Assembly: GCF_022867795.2 (NCBI RefSeq)
Contig: NZ_CP107006.1
Span: 3,472,001 to 3,536,000 of the forward strand
DNA length: 64,000 nucleotides
Source of the DNA: Chitinophaga horti
GTDB lineage: Bacteria; Bacteroidota; Bacteroidia; Chitinophagales; Chitinophagaceae
Reading direction: 5' to 3'
Positions 25,301 to 33,238 of this stretch are shown here, in pieces. The translations under genes and the position numbers were made by a program. Below the pieces are notes generated by a model. It was not told the DNA's origin. It did not search any database and was given only the letters and a program-made list of their open reading frames with translations. How positions within the stretch are numbered: position 1 is the first letter of the stretch; every line of letters begins with the position of its first letter.

Positions 25301-25774
25301 ATCGGTAATCCAACCACACCCGAAATCGTGTATGGATTTGGCCCATCTATCCAGTATGACAAGTTCGATTTCTCCTTCTTCTTCCAGGGAACAGGCAGAG
25401 TATCCATCAACATGAATGCGCATCATCCTTTTACAGATGGCACCAACTCCGGTTTCAACATTGCCAAGTGGATTGCAGATGATCACTGGAGCGAAAGCAA
25501 TCCAAATCCCAACGCTGCTTATCCGCGCCTGTCGCATGTCATTAACCAGAACAATGTGAAGTCATCCAGCTTCTGGGTGTACAATGGTTCCTTCCTGCGA
25601 CTGAAAACGCTGGAGGCGGGTTATACCTACAAAGGCTTCCGCGCTTATGTATCGGGTACCAACCTGCTTACCTTCAGCAAATTCAAATACTGGGATCCTG
25701 AACAAGGTAGCGGGAACGGCCTTTCTTATCCATTGCAACGTACTTACAACCTGGGTTTACAATATAACTTCTAA
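22373..25774 (+). CDS. SusC/RagA-family TonB-dependent transducer with STN domain
   Basis: 1133 residues. After the signal sequence, an STN (secretin/TonB N-terminal) domain spans about 38-110 (VSITVGAVSLTEALEEIRKTSRLNFMYDPVLM). A carboxypeptidase-regulatory domain follows (QGTVTDSTGQALPGVTVMANG), then TonB-box EVVVVGYGTTQR, the plug (SPLIVLDGVEIVSN, LKDATATALYGSRGANGVLIITTKNG) and the barrel. The STN domain fits signalling to the FecR protein encoded just upstream. The gene lies 48 bp after fecR and 11 bp before susD. The ligand is not indicated, because no degradative enzyme is linked. Confidence 0.95.
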   Translation: MHTILRLAKRRWALHFVAALLLQIGLFGYALGQVAQKRVSITVGAVSLTEALEEIRKTSRLNFMYDPVLMATYKVQPQTFKDQLVADVLKELLKTTDLQYTSDNDGSILIKKNKTVAGPAGNSNGIQMQGTVTDSTGQALPGVTVMANGRSNIGAVTDANGKFSLLVPNDVKFVNMTMMGYYELQVAVRSNAANQPFVLRANNSALDEVVVVGYGTTQRKASIVGAVQTIKPEDLRATSANLTTSFAGKIAGMISVQRNGAPGADGANFWIRGVSTFGTNTSPLIVLDGVEIVSNMLNAIAPESIESFSILKDATATALYGSRGANGVLIITTKNGGNRESMNVNVRVQGGLSAPTRIQPIADGVKYMETYNEARSNNGQPAYYSQEQIDGTRDKLNPYAFPYNDWYNILFKDHTFNQNANVSVTGGGKKVNYFLNAAFFNETGILKDQATGPYNSNVGLKRYMFQSNVSAAITPTTRIGVKMNTQLNYRQLPSVDVDDLFQYTMKINQVDFPALFPHALLQGADPGITYYGNAPGWDGGVTQINPLALVDRGYAQTYQSYLTTVFNVDQDLKFITQGLKARVLASFFNMAYSNQTRSKTPFYKTLNGYTVDANGAYQLDVGDIGPAGTTYLTYGAGRDGEREYALQGSIEYGRQFGPKGVHDVNALLLYHHRQNDENGITATETEILPRREQGLAGRLTYGYGGRYLAEVNFGYNGSENFISGKRFGFFPSFALGWNVTNEPFFDPIKDKITYLKFRASWGKAGNDALNIRFPYLSTATTNAAIGNLYLGPNRTLPRGISLNAIGNPDATWEESKKTNVGIEVGLFNKLMLIADIFSEKRTGIFMQRRSIPNSAGYEGTTPYANIGAVTNRGVDASLEYNTKISSKLSISLRGAFTYAHNEVTARDEPALTYPYMSVLGHPINTVFGLVAEGLFADQADIDKSPRHTFTAAVKPGDIKYRDMNGDNVIDANDATAIGNPTTPEIVYGFGPSIQYDKFDFSFFFQGTGRVSINMNAHHPFTDGTNSGFNIAKWIADDHWSESNPNPNAAYPRLSHVINQNNVKSSSFWVYNGSFLRLKTLEAGYTYKGFRAYVSGTNLLTFSKFKYWDPEQGSGNGLSYPLQRTYNLGLQYNF

Positions 25775-25785
25775 AGAGACTGATC

Positions 25786-27666
25786 ATGAAACGGAACAGA
25801 TATATCCTCGCGCTCCTGCTCACCACCATAGGCTTTACCGCCTGTAACAAATACCTCGACGTAGTTCCGGAAGGCACCGCCAGCCTGGACGACGTGTGGA
25901 AATCGGAGCAACAGTGCCAACAGTTTGTAAATACACTCTATTCACAAATACCGCCTACCTTCTATCACACCTTTACACCCGATTGGCTGGCTGGCGACGA
26001 TATGATTACCAGTCCGAAAGGCACTACCCGCTGGTACCCGTATAAAAGCCTGTTGTACGGAGAGGAAACACCGAACAACTCCTACTTCCAGCTGATGGGC
26101 TCCAAAGCCGGCACCACTGGTTCTACCAGCCACGCCATCTACCGCACGATTCGTTACTGCCACTTGCTTTTAGAGAACGTAAGCAAGGTACCGAGCCTCA
26201 GCCAGCAAAACAGCAATTACTGGAAAGGCGAAGCGTTATTCCTCATCGCTTATTATCACCACCTGCTGCTGCAATATTATGGTCCGATCGTACTGGAGAA
26301 AAGTAACATCTCGCTGAACGCGCCGGAAGAGCAGATGTATGTGCCGCGTTCTACTTACGACGAGTGTGTGGATTACATTGCTACTAAATATGACGAAGCC
26401 GCTGTTCTTCTCCCACCTACCCGTCCGACGAACGAGCTGGGTTATGCTACCGGCGTAATGGCTAAAGCTTACAAATCGCGCCTGCTGCTGATGGCTGCCA
26501 GTCCGCAATACAACGGCAACGCCGCTGACTACGCTGAGTTCAAGAACAAAAACGGCAAGGCCCTCATGAACCTCACCTACGACCCTGACAAATGGGTGCG
26601 TGCGCGCGATGCTGCACAGGATGCGATCGAAATGGCGGAGGCGAATGGCTACAGGCTGTACACCAATCCTTCGGGAACAGCAATTTCTATGTTCGACCAG
26701 GGTGAGCGTAACTACCACGATGCTTTTTGTGAACCTGCTTTTAATACAGATGAATTTATTCACGCATTGGGTAACCCTACCGTGATACAAACGATCCAGC
26801 ATACGGGTGGTCCGCGTGTAGTATTACCTTACAACACCGCCAGCTTCCGCGGCAACTATGTGCCTACGATGGAAGCCGTGGAAATGTACTACTCGAAGAA
26901 TGGTTTGCCCATGGATGTAGATCCGGAAACAAGGACCCTCGATCTGTACGCAGTTGCGCCGGGCGACAGCACCGTACGGCTGCACCGTAACCGTGAGCCA
27001 CGCTTCTATGCATCCGTAGGCTTCGACCGTGGCAAGATGGCATTTAACAACGATACACTCATCCTCCGCTGCCGTGCGGGCGAGTTACAGGGTGATCTGA
27101 ATAACGATAACGCCGAATATCAATCGGCCAGCGGTTATGTGCTGAAGAAGTTCATGCATAAAAGTGTGTACTGGAATAATACCACCAAGGCGATTACTTT
27201 CAAGACGATGGTATTGCCTTACCTGCGCCTGGCGGAACTGTACCTGAACTACGCGGAAGCCGACTTCGAGGCTAGTGGAACGTTGAGCCAGACCTCCCTG
27301 AATCATTTGAATAAGATCAGGACACGCAGCGGCCTGCCTAACTTTGAAGCTTCCTGGGCGCTGGCGGGCGGCATTCCTACCGGGGATGCACTGCGCAAAG
27401 TAATGCACCAGGAGCGTTCGGTAGAACTGCTGATGGAAGGCCGCCGCTACCACGACCTGCGTCGCTGGAAAGAGGCGAATGTGGTAATGAATAAAAAGCC
27501 ACAGTCCTGGAACCTGAAAGGCCGCACCATGGCCGACTTTTACAAGCGCGTACCCATGCAGGAATCAGGCACCCGTATTTTCGAACATCCGAAAACCGTA
27601 TGGCTGGCCATCCCTATCGATGAGTTGAATGTGAACTACAACCTGGTGAAGAATCCGGGGTACTAG
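25786..27666 (+). CDS. RagB/SusD-family outer-membrane nutrient-binding lipoprotein
   Basis: 626 residues, at the long end for the family. Lipobox TAC after a 19-residue signal peptide, followed by the typical NKYLDVVPEGTASLDDVWKS. Further SusD features are IYRTIRYCHLLLENVSKV, the TPR-like WKGEALFLIAYYHHLLLQYYGPIVL, and the C-terminal LPYLRLAELYLNYAEADFEAS, LNKIRTRSGLP and VMHQERSVELLMEGRRYHDLRRWKEA. It should cap the SusC channel encoded upstream. Its binding-site residues cannot be assigned to a substrate from sequence. Confidence 0.95.
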   Translation: MKRNRYILALLLTTIGFTACNKYLDVVPEGTASLDDVWKSEQQCQQFVNTLYSQIPPTFYHTFTPDWLAGDDMITSPKGTTRWYPYKSLLYGEETPNNSYFQLMGSKAGTTGSTSHAIYRTIRYCHLLLENVSKVPSLSQQNSNYWKGEALFLIAYYHHLLLQYYGPIVLEKSNISLNAPEEQMYVPRSTYDECVDYIATKYDEAAVLLPPTRPTNELGYATGVMAKAYKSRLLLMAASPQYNGNAADYAEFKNKNGKALMNLTYDPDKWVRARDAAQDAIEMAEANGYRLYTNPSGTAISMFDQGERNYHDAFCEPAFNTDEFIHALGNPTVIQTIQHTGGPRVVLPYNTASFRGNYVPTMEAVEMYYSKNGLPMDVDPETRTLDLYAVAPGDSTVRLHRNREPRFYASVGFDRGKMAFNNDTLILRCRAGELQGDLNNDNAEYQSASGYVLKKFMHKSVYWNNTTKAITFKTMVLPYLRLAELYLNYAEADFEASGTLSQTSLNHLNKIRTRSGLPNFEASWALAGGIPTGDALRKVMHQERSVELLMEGRRYHDLRRWKEANVVMNKKPQSWNLKGRTMADFYKRVPMQESGTRIFEHPKTVWLAIPIDELNVNYNLVKNPGY

Positions 27667-27689
27667 TTTCAGACAGATACGATTCCCGC

Positions 27690-27724
27690 GGCGGATGGCT
27701 ACTATGGCCATCCGCCGTTGTTTT
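27690..27724 (+). terminator. Intrinsic terminator of the ECF/FecR/SusC/SusD operon
   Basis: Perfect 10-bp stem GGCGGATGGC (27690-27699) and GCCATCCGCC (27707-27716), then GTTGTTTT. Confidence 0.9.
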
Positions 27725-27794
27725 ATGGCCCCAGGTTTGATATACTACCCGGAATGCCGCTGCCACACAGCGGGGAATTAACCGTGGTTGAATT

Positions 27795-29336
27795 ATGAGA
27801 AATGCAAACAACACTGTTGCGCCAACCGGCTTGTATCCTTACCAGGAGCGCGACCTTCACCTACTTTTTGAACAACTGACAAATGCATCCGGCGGAGCCA
27901 GGATACTATATCAATTGCCTACGGGCGGCGGTAAAACGAGGATCTTTTCCGAAATCGCCAAATGGTACATCCAGCAAAGCCGCCACAAAGTGATGGTGCT
28001 CACGCATCGCGTAGAGTTGTGCAGTCAGACCGCCACTACCCTTAAAAAGCTCGACATCAAAACCAAGGTGATCAACAGTGCCGTTAAGCAGCTGCCGAAA
28101 AAGCAGGAGCACGACTGTTACGTGGCCATGGTGGAAACGTTGCGTAACCGCCTCAAACAGGGTTTACTGAACCCTAAATCCATTGGGCTGGTAATTATCG
28201 ACGAGGCGCATCACAACGCCTTTCAGAAGTTGCTGAATAAATTCCCCGATGCGATCGTGGTGGGAGTAACAGCTACGCCGCTCAGTTCGAACGCGGATTT
28301 GCCGATGAACAAAACCTACCAGCAGCTCATCATCGGCGAAAGCATTGCCAGCCTGGTGAAGCAGGGCTACCTCGCCAAACCGGTCACCTGGCGCTACGAT
28401 GTGGAACTGAACTCTTTGAAGACAGGCATTTACGGCGATTTTACCATCAGTACGTCCGACGAGTTGTATTCTTCAAAAGCGATGTTGGACCTGTTGTTAC
28501 ATGCTTATGAATCTCACTCAAAGAATAAGAAGACACTGATATTCAATAACGGGATATTCACTTCCCGCGCGGTGTGTAAAATGTTCGAGGATGCCGGCTA
28601 CCCGGTTAAACACCTGGATAACCGCCACGCTCCCGCCGAACGGGAAGCCATCCTGAAATGGTTTAAGAAGACCAAAGGCGCAATCCTTACGTCCGTATCG
28701 ATACTCACTACCGGGTTTGACGAGCCGACGGTGCAGACCGTGATCCTGAACCGCGCTACCACTTCGCTTACGCTCTATCACCAGATGATCGGTCGTGGGT
28801 CGAGGAGTTTGCCGAAGAAGAAGACCTTCGCGATCATCGACCTCGGTAACAACATCGACCGCTTCGGGGCCTGGCAGGCGCCGATGGACTGGCAACTCAT
28901 CTTCGACCGGCCGGAGGCTTATATCGAAAGCCTGCAATACCATACGGCACAGGAAACAAAAACAGTATCCATTTCTTCAGAACTGCGTTCGAAATTCCCG
29001 AATACCCTGCAGCTGTCGTTCGACGTACAGGAAGCACACCAACGTGCGGTGGATGCCGGTCAAAAGTCGAGCATCGTGATCCGTGATGCGATCCGCCAGC
29101 ATGCGTTGATGTGTATTGAGAACGGTGAATCTATTGCGCATGCGCTGGAACTGGCAGATGAACTGGACCAGGAAATTCAGTGGCGGGTGAAACAATATGG
29201 AAAGTGCCTGGGTAAGGTAACGAAAAACTATACCGACTGGTTGATCGCCGACTACAAATCAAGGCTAAAAACACTGGTGCAAAAGCTGATGCAGCGCAGT
29301 CTGAATAGTACGAAGAGCAAACGCAAGGCAGCATAA
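27795..29336 (+). CDS. Superfamily 2 DEAH-box helicase, RadD-like
   Basis: 513 residues. An N-terminal Q-like motif (YPYQERDLHLLFEQL), Walker A (LPTGGGKTR, about 43-51), motif Ia (VLTHRVELCSQ), DEAH (VIIDEAHHNAF), motif III-type VTATPL, and lobe-2 motifs LTTGFDEPTVQTVILNRAT and YHQMIGRGSRSLPKKKTFAIIDLGNN. The order and the compact GRGSR motif match the RadD/YejH group of SF2 ATPases (DNA repair in E. coli) better than type I/III restriction subunits. The last 130 residues are helical and basic, with no zinc-binding Cys cluster I can see. The gene stands alone. A defence role is possible but unsupported by its neighbours. Confidence 0.82.
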   Translation: MRNANNTVAPTGLYPYQERDLHLLFEQLTNASGGARILYQLPTGGGKTRIFSEIAKWYIQQSRHKVMVLTHRVELCSQTATTLKKLDIKTKVINSAVKQLPKKQEHDCYVAMVETLRNRLKQGLLNPKSIGLVIIDEAHHNAFQKLLNKFPDAIVVGVTATPLSSNADLPMNKTYQQLIIGESIASLVKQGYLAKPVTWRYDVELNSLKTGIYGDFTISTSDELYSSKAMLDLLLHAYESHSKNKKTLIFNNGIFTSRAVCKMFEDAGYPVKHLDNRHAPAEREAILKWFKKTKGAILTSVSILTTGFDEPTVQTVILNRATTSLTLYHQMIGRGSRSLPKKKTFAIIDLGNNIDRFGAWQAPMDWQLIFDRPEAYIESLQYHTAQETKTVSISSELRSKFPNTLQLSFDVQEAHQRAVDAGQKSSIVIRDAIRQHALMCIENGESIAHALELADELDQEIQWRVKQYGKCLGKVTKNYTDWLIADYKSRLKTLVQKLMQRSLNSTKSKRKAA

Positions 29337-29358
29337 TATTCCCTTAACATTCACCCGG

Positions 29359-29366
29359 TATCTTTG
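29359..29366 (+). promoter_or_regulatory. -7 promoter element (TATCTTTG) for the phosphatase fusion gene
   Basis: Exact TAnnTTTG, 37 bp upstream of the ATG at 29404. Confidence 0.6.
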
Positions 29367-29403
29367 CACACTTATTATAGCGATAACGTGTAAATTTATA
29401 GGG

Positions 29404-31233
29404 ATGAATAAAGGGATCAATAAAACGCTGATAGCGGCCATGCTGCTGGCGGGAACGTACAGCCAGGCCACGGCGCAGCAGTACCGTGTAAATGCTAATG
29501 CCCATTCGCACAACGACTATTTGCAGCAGCAACCGTTTTACCTCGCGCATGCAAATCATTTTTTTTCTATTGAGATAGATGTGTTTTCCAAAGGTGATCA
29601 GCTGCTCGTAGCGCATACACCGAAAGAAATATCGCCCCTGCGTACGATCGAATCATTGTACATAGAACCATTGATGCGGGAGATGCGCCTCAACGGCGGT
29701 AAGCCGTACGCGAACGGCGACAAACTTCAGTTCCTCATCGACCTTAAGAATGGCGGCGATAGCGCCCTGAAGGTACTTGAACGTAAACTGGCGCCCATCC
29801 GCGAGCACTTCGACGTTGCCAAAAATCCGAATGCAGTAAGATTGGTGATCAGCGGCGACATGCCCGCACCGGCGCGCTTTTCCAACTTTGATCCCATCTT
29901 CTTTTTTGATGGCAGAGCCGAATTGAAATATACACCCGACCAACTGAAACGCGTCGCTTTCGTAAGCGCACCGCTGCAACAATTCTCCACCTGGAATGGC
30001 CTGGGCCGCATGGTACATACCGAACAGGCGAAAGTGAAACATTTCGTTGACTCTATTCACACGACGGGCAAACAAGTACGTTTCTGGGGCGCCCCCGACA
30101 CCCACACCGCCTGGATCGAGTTCATGAAACTGAACATCGATTATCTCAACACCGATAAACCGGGTGAGATGGCACATTTCCTCAACGCCTTACCCGATAA
30201 CACTTATACGGCGCCCGCTACCCACGAGCCTTACAAGCCCACTTATAAAACCGACGTTGCCGGTAAAAAACCCAAAAACGTCATCCTGCTGATCAGCGAC
30301 GGTGCAGGCTTCGCCCAACTGTGGGCAGCCGCTACCGCTAACCGCGGCCAGCTGAATGCCACACACTTTAAACATATCAGCTTCTCCCAAACCGCCTCTG
30401 CCGACGATTACAACACCGACTCCGCTGCCGGTGCAACCGCGATGAGCACAGGCAAAAAGACCAACAACCGCCACATCGGTGTAGACACACTCGGCAACCC
30501 GCTCCTGAACATCGTAGACAACCTCGCCGCAAAAGGAATCAAGAGCGGGGTTATCAGCAATGACCAGATTACCGGCGCCACACCATCTGCCTTTATCGCG
30601 CACCAGGCCGAGCGTAACGATGCCGCGAAGATCGCAAAAGATGTATTGAATAGCCAGGTAACGCTGCTCGTAGGCGGTAAACACAAGGCATTCGACGAAC
30701 AGTTGACCCAGCAGCTGAAACAGAAAGGGTTTACCGTACAGGAAGGCATCGGCACTGCGCCTTTCTCCGGAAAACGTGTACTGTGTTTCGATGGCGACAA
30801 CTACGACACCAACTTCCGCCTCATCGAACAAACATTTGATAAAAGCATCGCCTACCTGCAATCGCAAAGCCACGGCAAAGGCTTCTTCCTCGTGATGGAA
30901 GGCGCGAAAATCGATGCCGGCGGCCACTCTAACAAGATCAAAACCTGTATCGACGAGTACCTGAGCTTCGACAAGGTAATCGGCAAGGCCCTGCAGTTTG
31001 CCGACAAAGACGGCGAAACGCTCGTACTGGTTACCTCCGACCACGAAACAGGTGGTATCATCGTATACGACGGCAGCTACACCACCGGCCTGGTAACAGG
31101 CACCTTCACCACTACGGATCACACCGGTTTGCCGGTACCGTTGCTGTCTTACGGTCCGGGTGCAGAGAAGTTTGCCGGTTTTATCCAGAACAACGAGATA
31201 CCGTTGAAAATCATTGAGTTACTCACAAAGTAA
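29404..31233 (+). CDS. Secreted bifunctional-looking protein: PI-PLC/GDPD-like phosphodiesterase fused to alkaline phosphatase
   Basis: 609 residues with a signal peptide (about 1-25). The N-terminal domain (about 27-265) is a phosphodiesterase TIM barrel of the PI-PLC/GDPD superfamily. It shows HSHND (34-38), IEIDV (56-60), VAHT (69-72), FLIDLK and a C-terminal FWGAPDTHTAWIE. The second domain (about 288-609) is an alkaline phosphatase with metal-binding DG (VILLISDGAG), nucleophile Ser340 in DSAAGATAMSTG, a metal-ligand segment EGAKIDAGGHSNK and TSDHETGG. Together they could release phosphate from glycerophosphodiesters or phosphoinositides in two steps in the periplasm. The gene is single, with its own promoter. 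The coupling of activities is inferred. Confidence 0.9.
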   Translation: MNKGINKTLIAAMLLAGTYSQATAQQYRVNANAHSHNDYLQQQPFYLAHANHFFSIEIDVFSKGDQLLVAHTPKEISPLRTIESLYIEPLMREMRLNGGKPYANGDKLQFLIDLKNGGDSALKVLERKLAPIREHFDVAKNPNAVRLVISGDMPAPARFSNFDPIFFFDGRAELKYTPDQLKRVAFVSAPLQQFSTWNGLGRMVHTEQAKVKHFVDSIHTTGKQVRFWGAPDTHTAWIEFMKLNIDYLNTDKPGEMAHFLNALPDNTYTAPATHEPYKPTYKTDVAGKKPKNVILLISDGAGFAQLWAAATANRGQLNATHFKHISFSQTASADDYNTDSAAGATAMSTGKKTNNRHIGVDTLGNPLLNIVDNLAAKGIKSGVISNDQITGATPSAFIAHQAERNDAAKIAKDVLNSQVTLLVGGKHKAFDEQLTQQLKQKGFTVQEGIGTAPFSGKRVLCFDGDNYDTNFRLIEQTFDKSIAYLQSQSHGKGFFLVMEGAKIDAGGHSNKIKTCIDEYLSFDKVIGKALQFADKDGETLVLVTSDHETGGIIVYDGSYTTGLVTGTFTTTDHTGLPVPLLSYGPGAEKFAGFIQNNEIPLKIIELLTK

Positions 31234-31248
31234 ACACCTAATGGGAAG

Positions 31249-31361
31249 GGGCTGACCAAAAAGTAAAATGAAGGCTTTGTGAATCGCTTAAACGATGACA
31301 CGTCTCCATCAGGTATCCGAATAAATTAGGGCTGACCAATACTTTTTGGTCAGCCTTTTTT
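31249..31361. repeat. Structured ~115-bp repeat element, copy 1
   Basis: Left arm GGCTGACCAAAAAGT (31250-31264) is the exact reverse complement of ACTTTTTGGTCAGCC (31341-31355). A second left-type arm GGCTGACCA (31330-31338) can pair with part of the same right arm, which then runs into six T residues. The core GAATCGCTTAAACGATGAC and GTCTCCATCAG are shared with copy 2 at 38314-38430. It can act as the phosphatase gene terminator. Confidence 0.9.
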
Positions 31362-31379
31362 GCGGTAAACCTGGTACAT

Positions 31380-31553
31380 CCTTGCTGCTTCCTTGCTGCT
31401 TCCTTGCCACACCCTAGGTTCATCCTACGTTCAACCTTCGTTCAACCTTCGTTCAACTTAGGCTCACGAACGAATTTTAAGCGTAGGCTGAACGAAGGTT
31501 GAACCTAGGATAAGCCTAGGGAACAGCCAGGATGCAGCTACCCTGTAGCAAGG
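31380..31553. repeat. Large 11-bp-phased palindrome
   Basis: CC occurs at 31380, 31391, 31402, 31413, 31424, 31435 and 31446, and GG at 31486, 31497, 31508, 31519, 31530 and 31552, all in steps of 11 bp. The halves are mirror images about 31466.5. CCCTAGG at 31412-31418 faces CCTAGGG at 31515-31521, and GTTCAACCTTC repeats on the left face their complements on the right. The array lies between convergent gene ends. Confidence 0.9.
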
Positions 31554-31579
31554 AAGTAACAACCCTCCGATGCAATAAG

Positions 31580-31606
31580 AAAGGGCCGCCCGAAGGCAGC
31601 CCTTAA
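31580..31606 (-). terminator. Intrinsic terminator of the second ECF/FecR/SusC/SusD operon
   Basis: On the minus strand GGGCTGCC (31602-31595), loop TTCG, and GGCGGCCC (31590-31583) form an 8-bp stem with one G-U pair, then TTTC. Confidence 0.85.
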
Positions 31607-31625
31607 CATGTAATCGTCTGAAAAT

Positions 31626-33218
31626 CTATTCCCAGCCTGGTGTTTGTTTGTACGCTCCATTGCTCCTCGAAATCTCATCCGGACTAATGGGCCAGGCCAT
31701 ATGGCGGGTGGGATCGAACTTGCGGGCGGGCCAGATCTCTTTCACGGTGTAGGGAGAAGCAGGATCAGTAGTCGTGGTATGTATACGGCCATGTAATGGC
31801 ATATTGATCTTTGCATAATCGCCCCAGCGTTTCAGGTCTTGCAGGCGGTCGGTCCATTCGCAGGCCAGTTCGCAGCGACGCTCGTGTTTGAGGTCGTTGA
31901 GGGTTGGCATGGCGATATCGCCCAAACCTACGCGGTTTCTCACTTCGTTCAGCGGTGCAGCGGCCTCGCCGTTCCTGCCCAGCTGGATCAAAGCCTCAGC
32001 CTTGAACAGCAGGATCTCCGCATAACGGATCAGGGACAGGTTGAGGGTGGTGGTCGGGTAGTTACCGTTCGGGTTTACGTTCGGGTTGGTACCTGATTTT
32101 CCTTCGGAACCATAGCTAAACGGCTCCATGTATTTATTGATCTGGAAGCCAGAACGGCTGTTGGTAGAAAAGTAAGAACGCTCCAGTCCGAAGTAGGTGA
32201 ACTTATCACCGAACTTCAGGATGGTCACCTCGCGGCGTGGATCGTTGGCTTCGTACTCCTGGTACAGCTCCTCGGTAGGTTGAAAATAACCCCAGCCATT
32301 GTAAGCACCCCAACCGGTATTTTCCAGGATAACACCCGGAAACTCCGAACCGCCCTGTGCGCCGGAAGTCACGGACCAGATGTACTCAGAGCTCCAGTTA
32401 TTGGCAATGGTAAATACGGAACGGTAGTTCTCTTTTGCACTGGCTTTACCAGTGATCAGCGCGCGTTTACCTTCATTTTTGATTTTGTCGGCCAGGTCCG
32501 GGATCGGTGCCCATTTTGTATTGTCGTACTGTGCCCAGTAAGCGTAGGTTTTTACCATGTAAGCCCAGGCAGCTGCGCGGTGCGCGCGGCCGCGATCTTC
32601 GCCGGCATAACTTTCGAACAGGGGCAACAGGGTGGCGGCCTTTTCGAGGTCACTGATGATTTGTGCGTAGTTATCGGTTACAGATTTTAATTGCGGGGGG
32701 ATACGTTTGCCGTACTCCGCGTTCTCAGGTCCGTCGAAAGGTACACCCTGATCTTTATGTCCCCAGATGTAAGCGAGCCAGAAGTGAGCGAAACCACGCA
32801 TAAAATACGCTTCACCCAGTGACCGGTCGCGGATCGCATCGGATACGTTCACGGCTTTAGGAATGTTCTCGATTGCCTGGTTGGCTTTGTTCATCATCCA
32901 GTACAAATCTCTCCAGCCACCGGTAAGGTAACCTTCGCGGCCGGATGGGATGAAGTTTTTAATGTTCTCACCATCCGCTTTTACGCGGCCTACTACCAGG
33001 TCATCGCTCGCGTCCTGTACCCAGAACAGGTCGCGGCCCCAGGTGGCTTCATTGGCCATAGGCACATACATGGCGGCGGTAGCTTTTTCAAGGTCTTCGT
33101 CACTTTTCCAGAAGAAAGCAGTTGAAGGCGCGCCATACGGCTTGGAGTCTACCCAGTCTTTGGAGCAGGCGCTAAGCCCTGCTGCCAGTATCATTATGTA
33201 AATAAGAGGCTTTTTCAT
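31626..33218 (-). CDS. RagB/SusD-family outer-membrane nutrient-binding lipoprotein
   Basis: 530 residues. Lipobox LSAC, then KDWVDSKPYGAPSTAFFWKSDEDLEKATAAMY. SusD features include WRDLYWMMNKANQAIENIPKA, the TPR-like LGEAYFMRGFAHFWLAYIWG, LSLIRYAEILLFKAEALIQLG, LNEVRNRVGL and the closing HERRCELACEWTDRLQDLKRWGDY. It is the surface lid partner of the receptor encoded 20 bp upstream. The GH13-type enzyme further upstream makes an alpha-glucan or trehalose/maltose-like ligand plausible. That is a guess from proximity, not from binding residues. Confidence 0.95.
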   Translation of the reverse strand: MKKPLIYIMILAAGLSACSKDWVDSKPYGAPSTAFFWKSDEDLEKATAAMYVPMANEATWGRDLFWVQDASDDLVVGRVKADGENIKNFIPSGREGYLTGGWRDLYWMMNKANQAIENIPKAVNVSDAIRDRSLGEAYFMRGFAHFWLAYIWGHKDQGVPFDGPENAEYGKRIPPQLKSVTDNYAQIISDLEKAATLLPLFESYAGEDRGRAHRAAAWAYMVKTYAYWAQYDNTKWAPIPDLADKIKNEGKRALITGKASAKENYRSVFTIANNWSSEYIWSVTSGAQGGSEFPGVILENTGWGAYNGWGYFQPTEELYQEYEANDPRREVTILKFGDKFTYFGLERSYFSTNSRSGFQINKYMEPFSYGSEGKSGTNPNVNPNGNYPTTTLNLSLIRYAEILLFKAEALIQLGRNGEAAAPLNEVRNRVGLGDIAMPTLNDLKHERRCELACEWTDRLQDLKRWGDYAKINMPLHGRIHTTTTDPASPYTVKEIWPARKFDPTRHMAWPISPDEISRSNGAYKQTPGWE

Positions 33219-33238
33219 GATGTACGATCGTTAATAGC

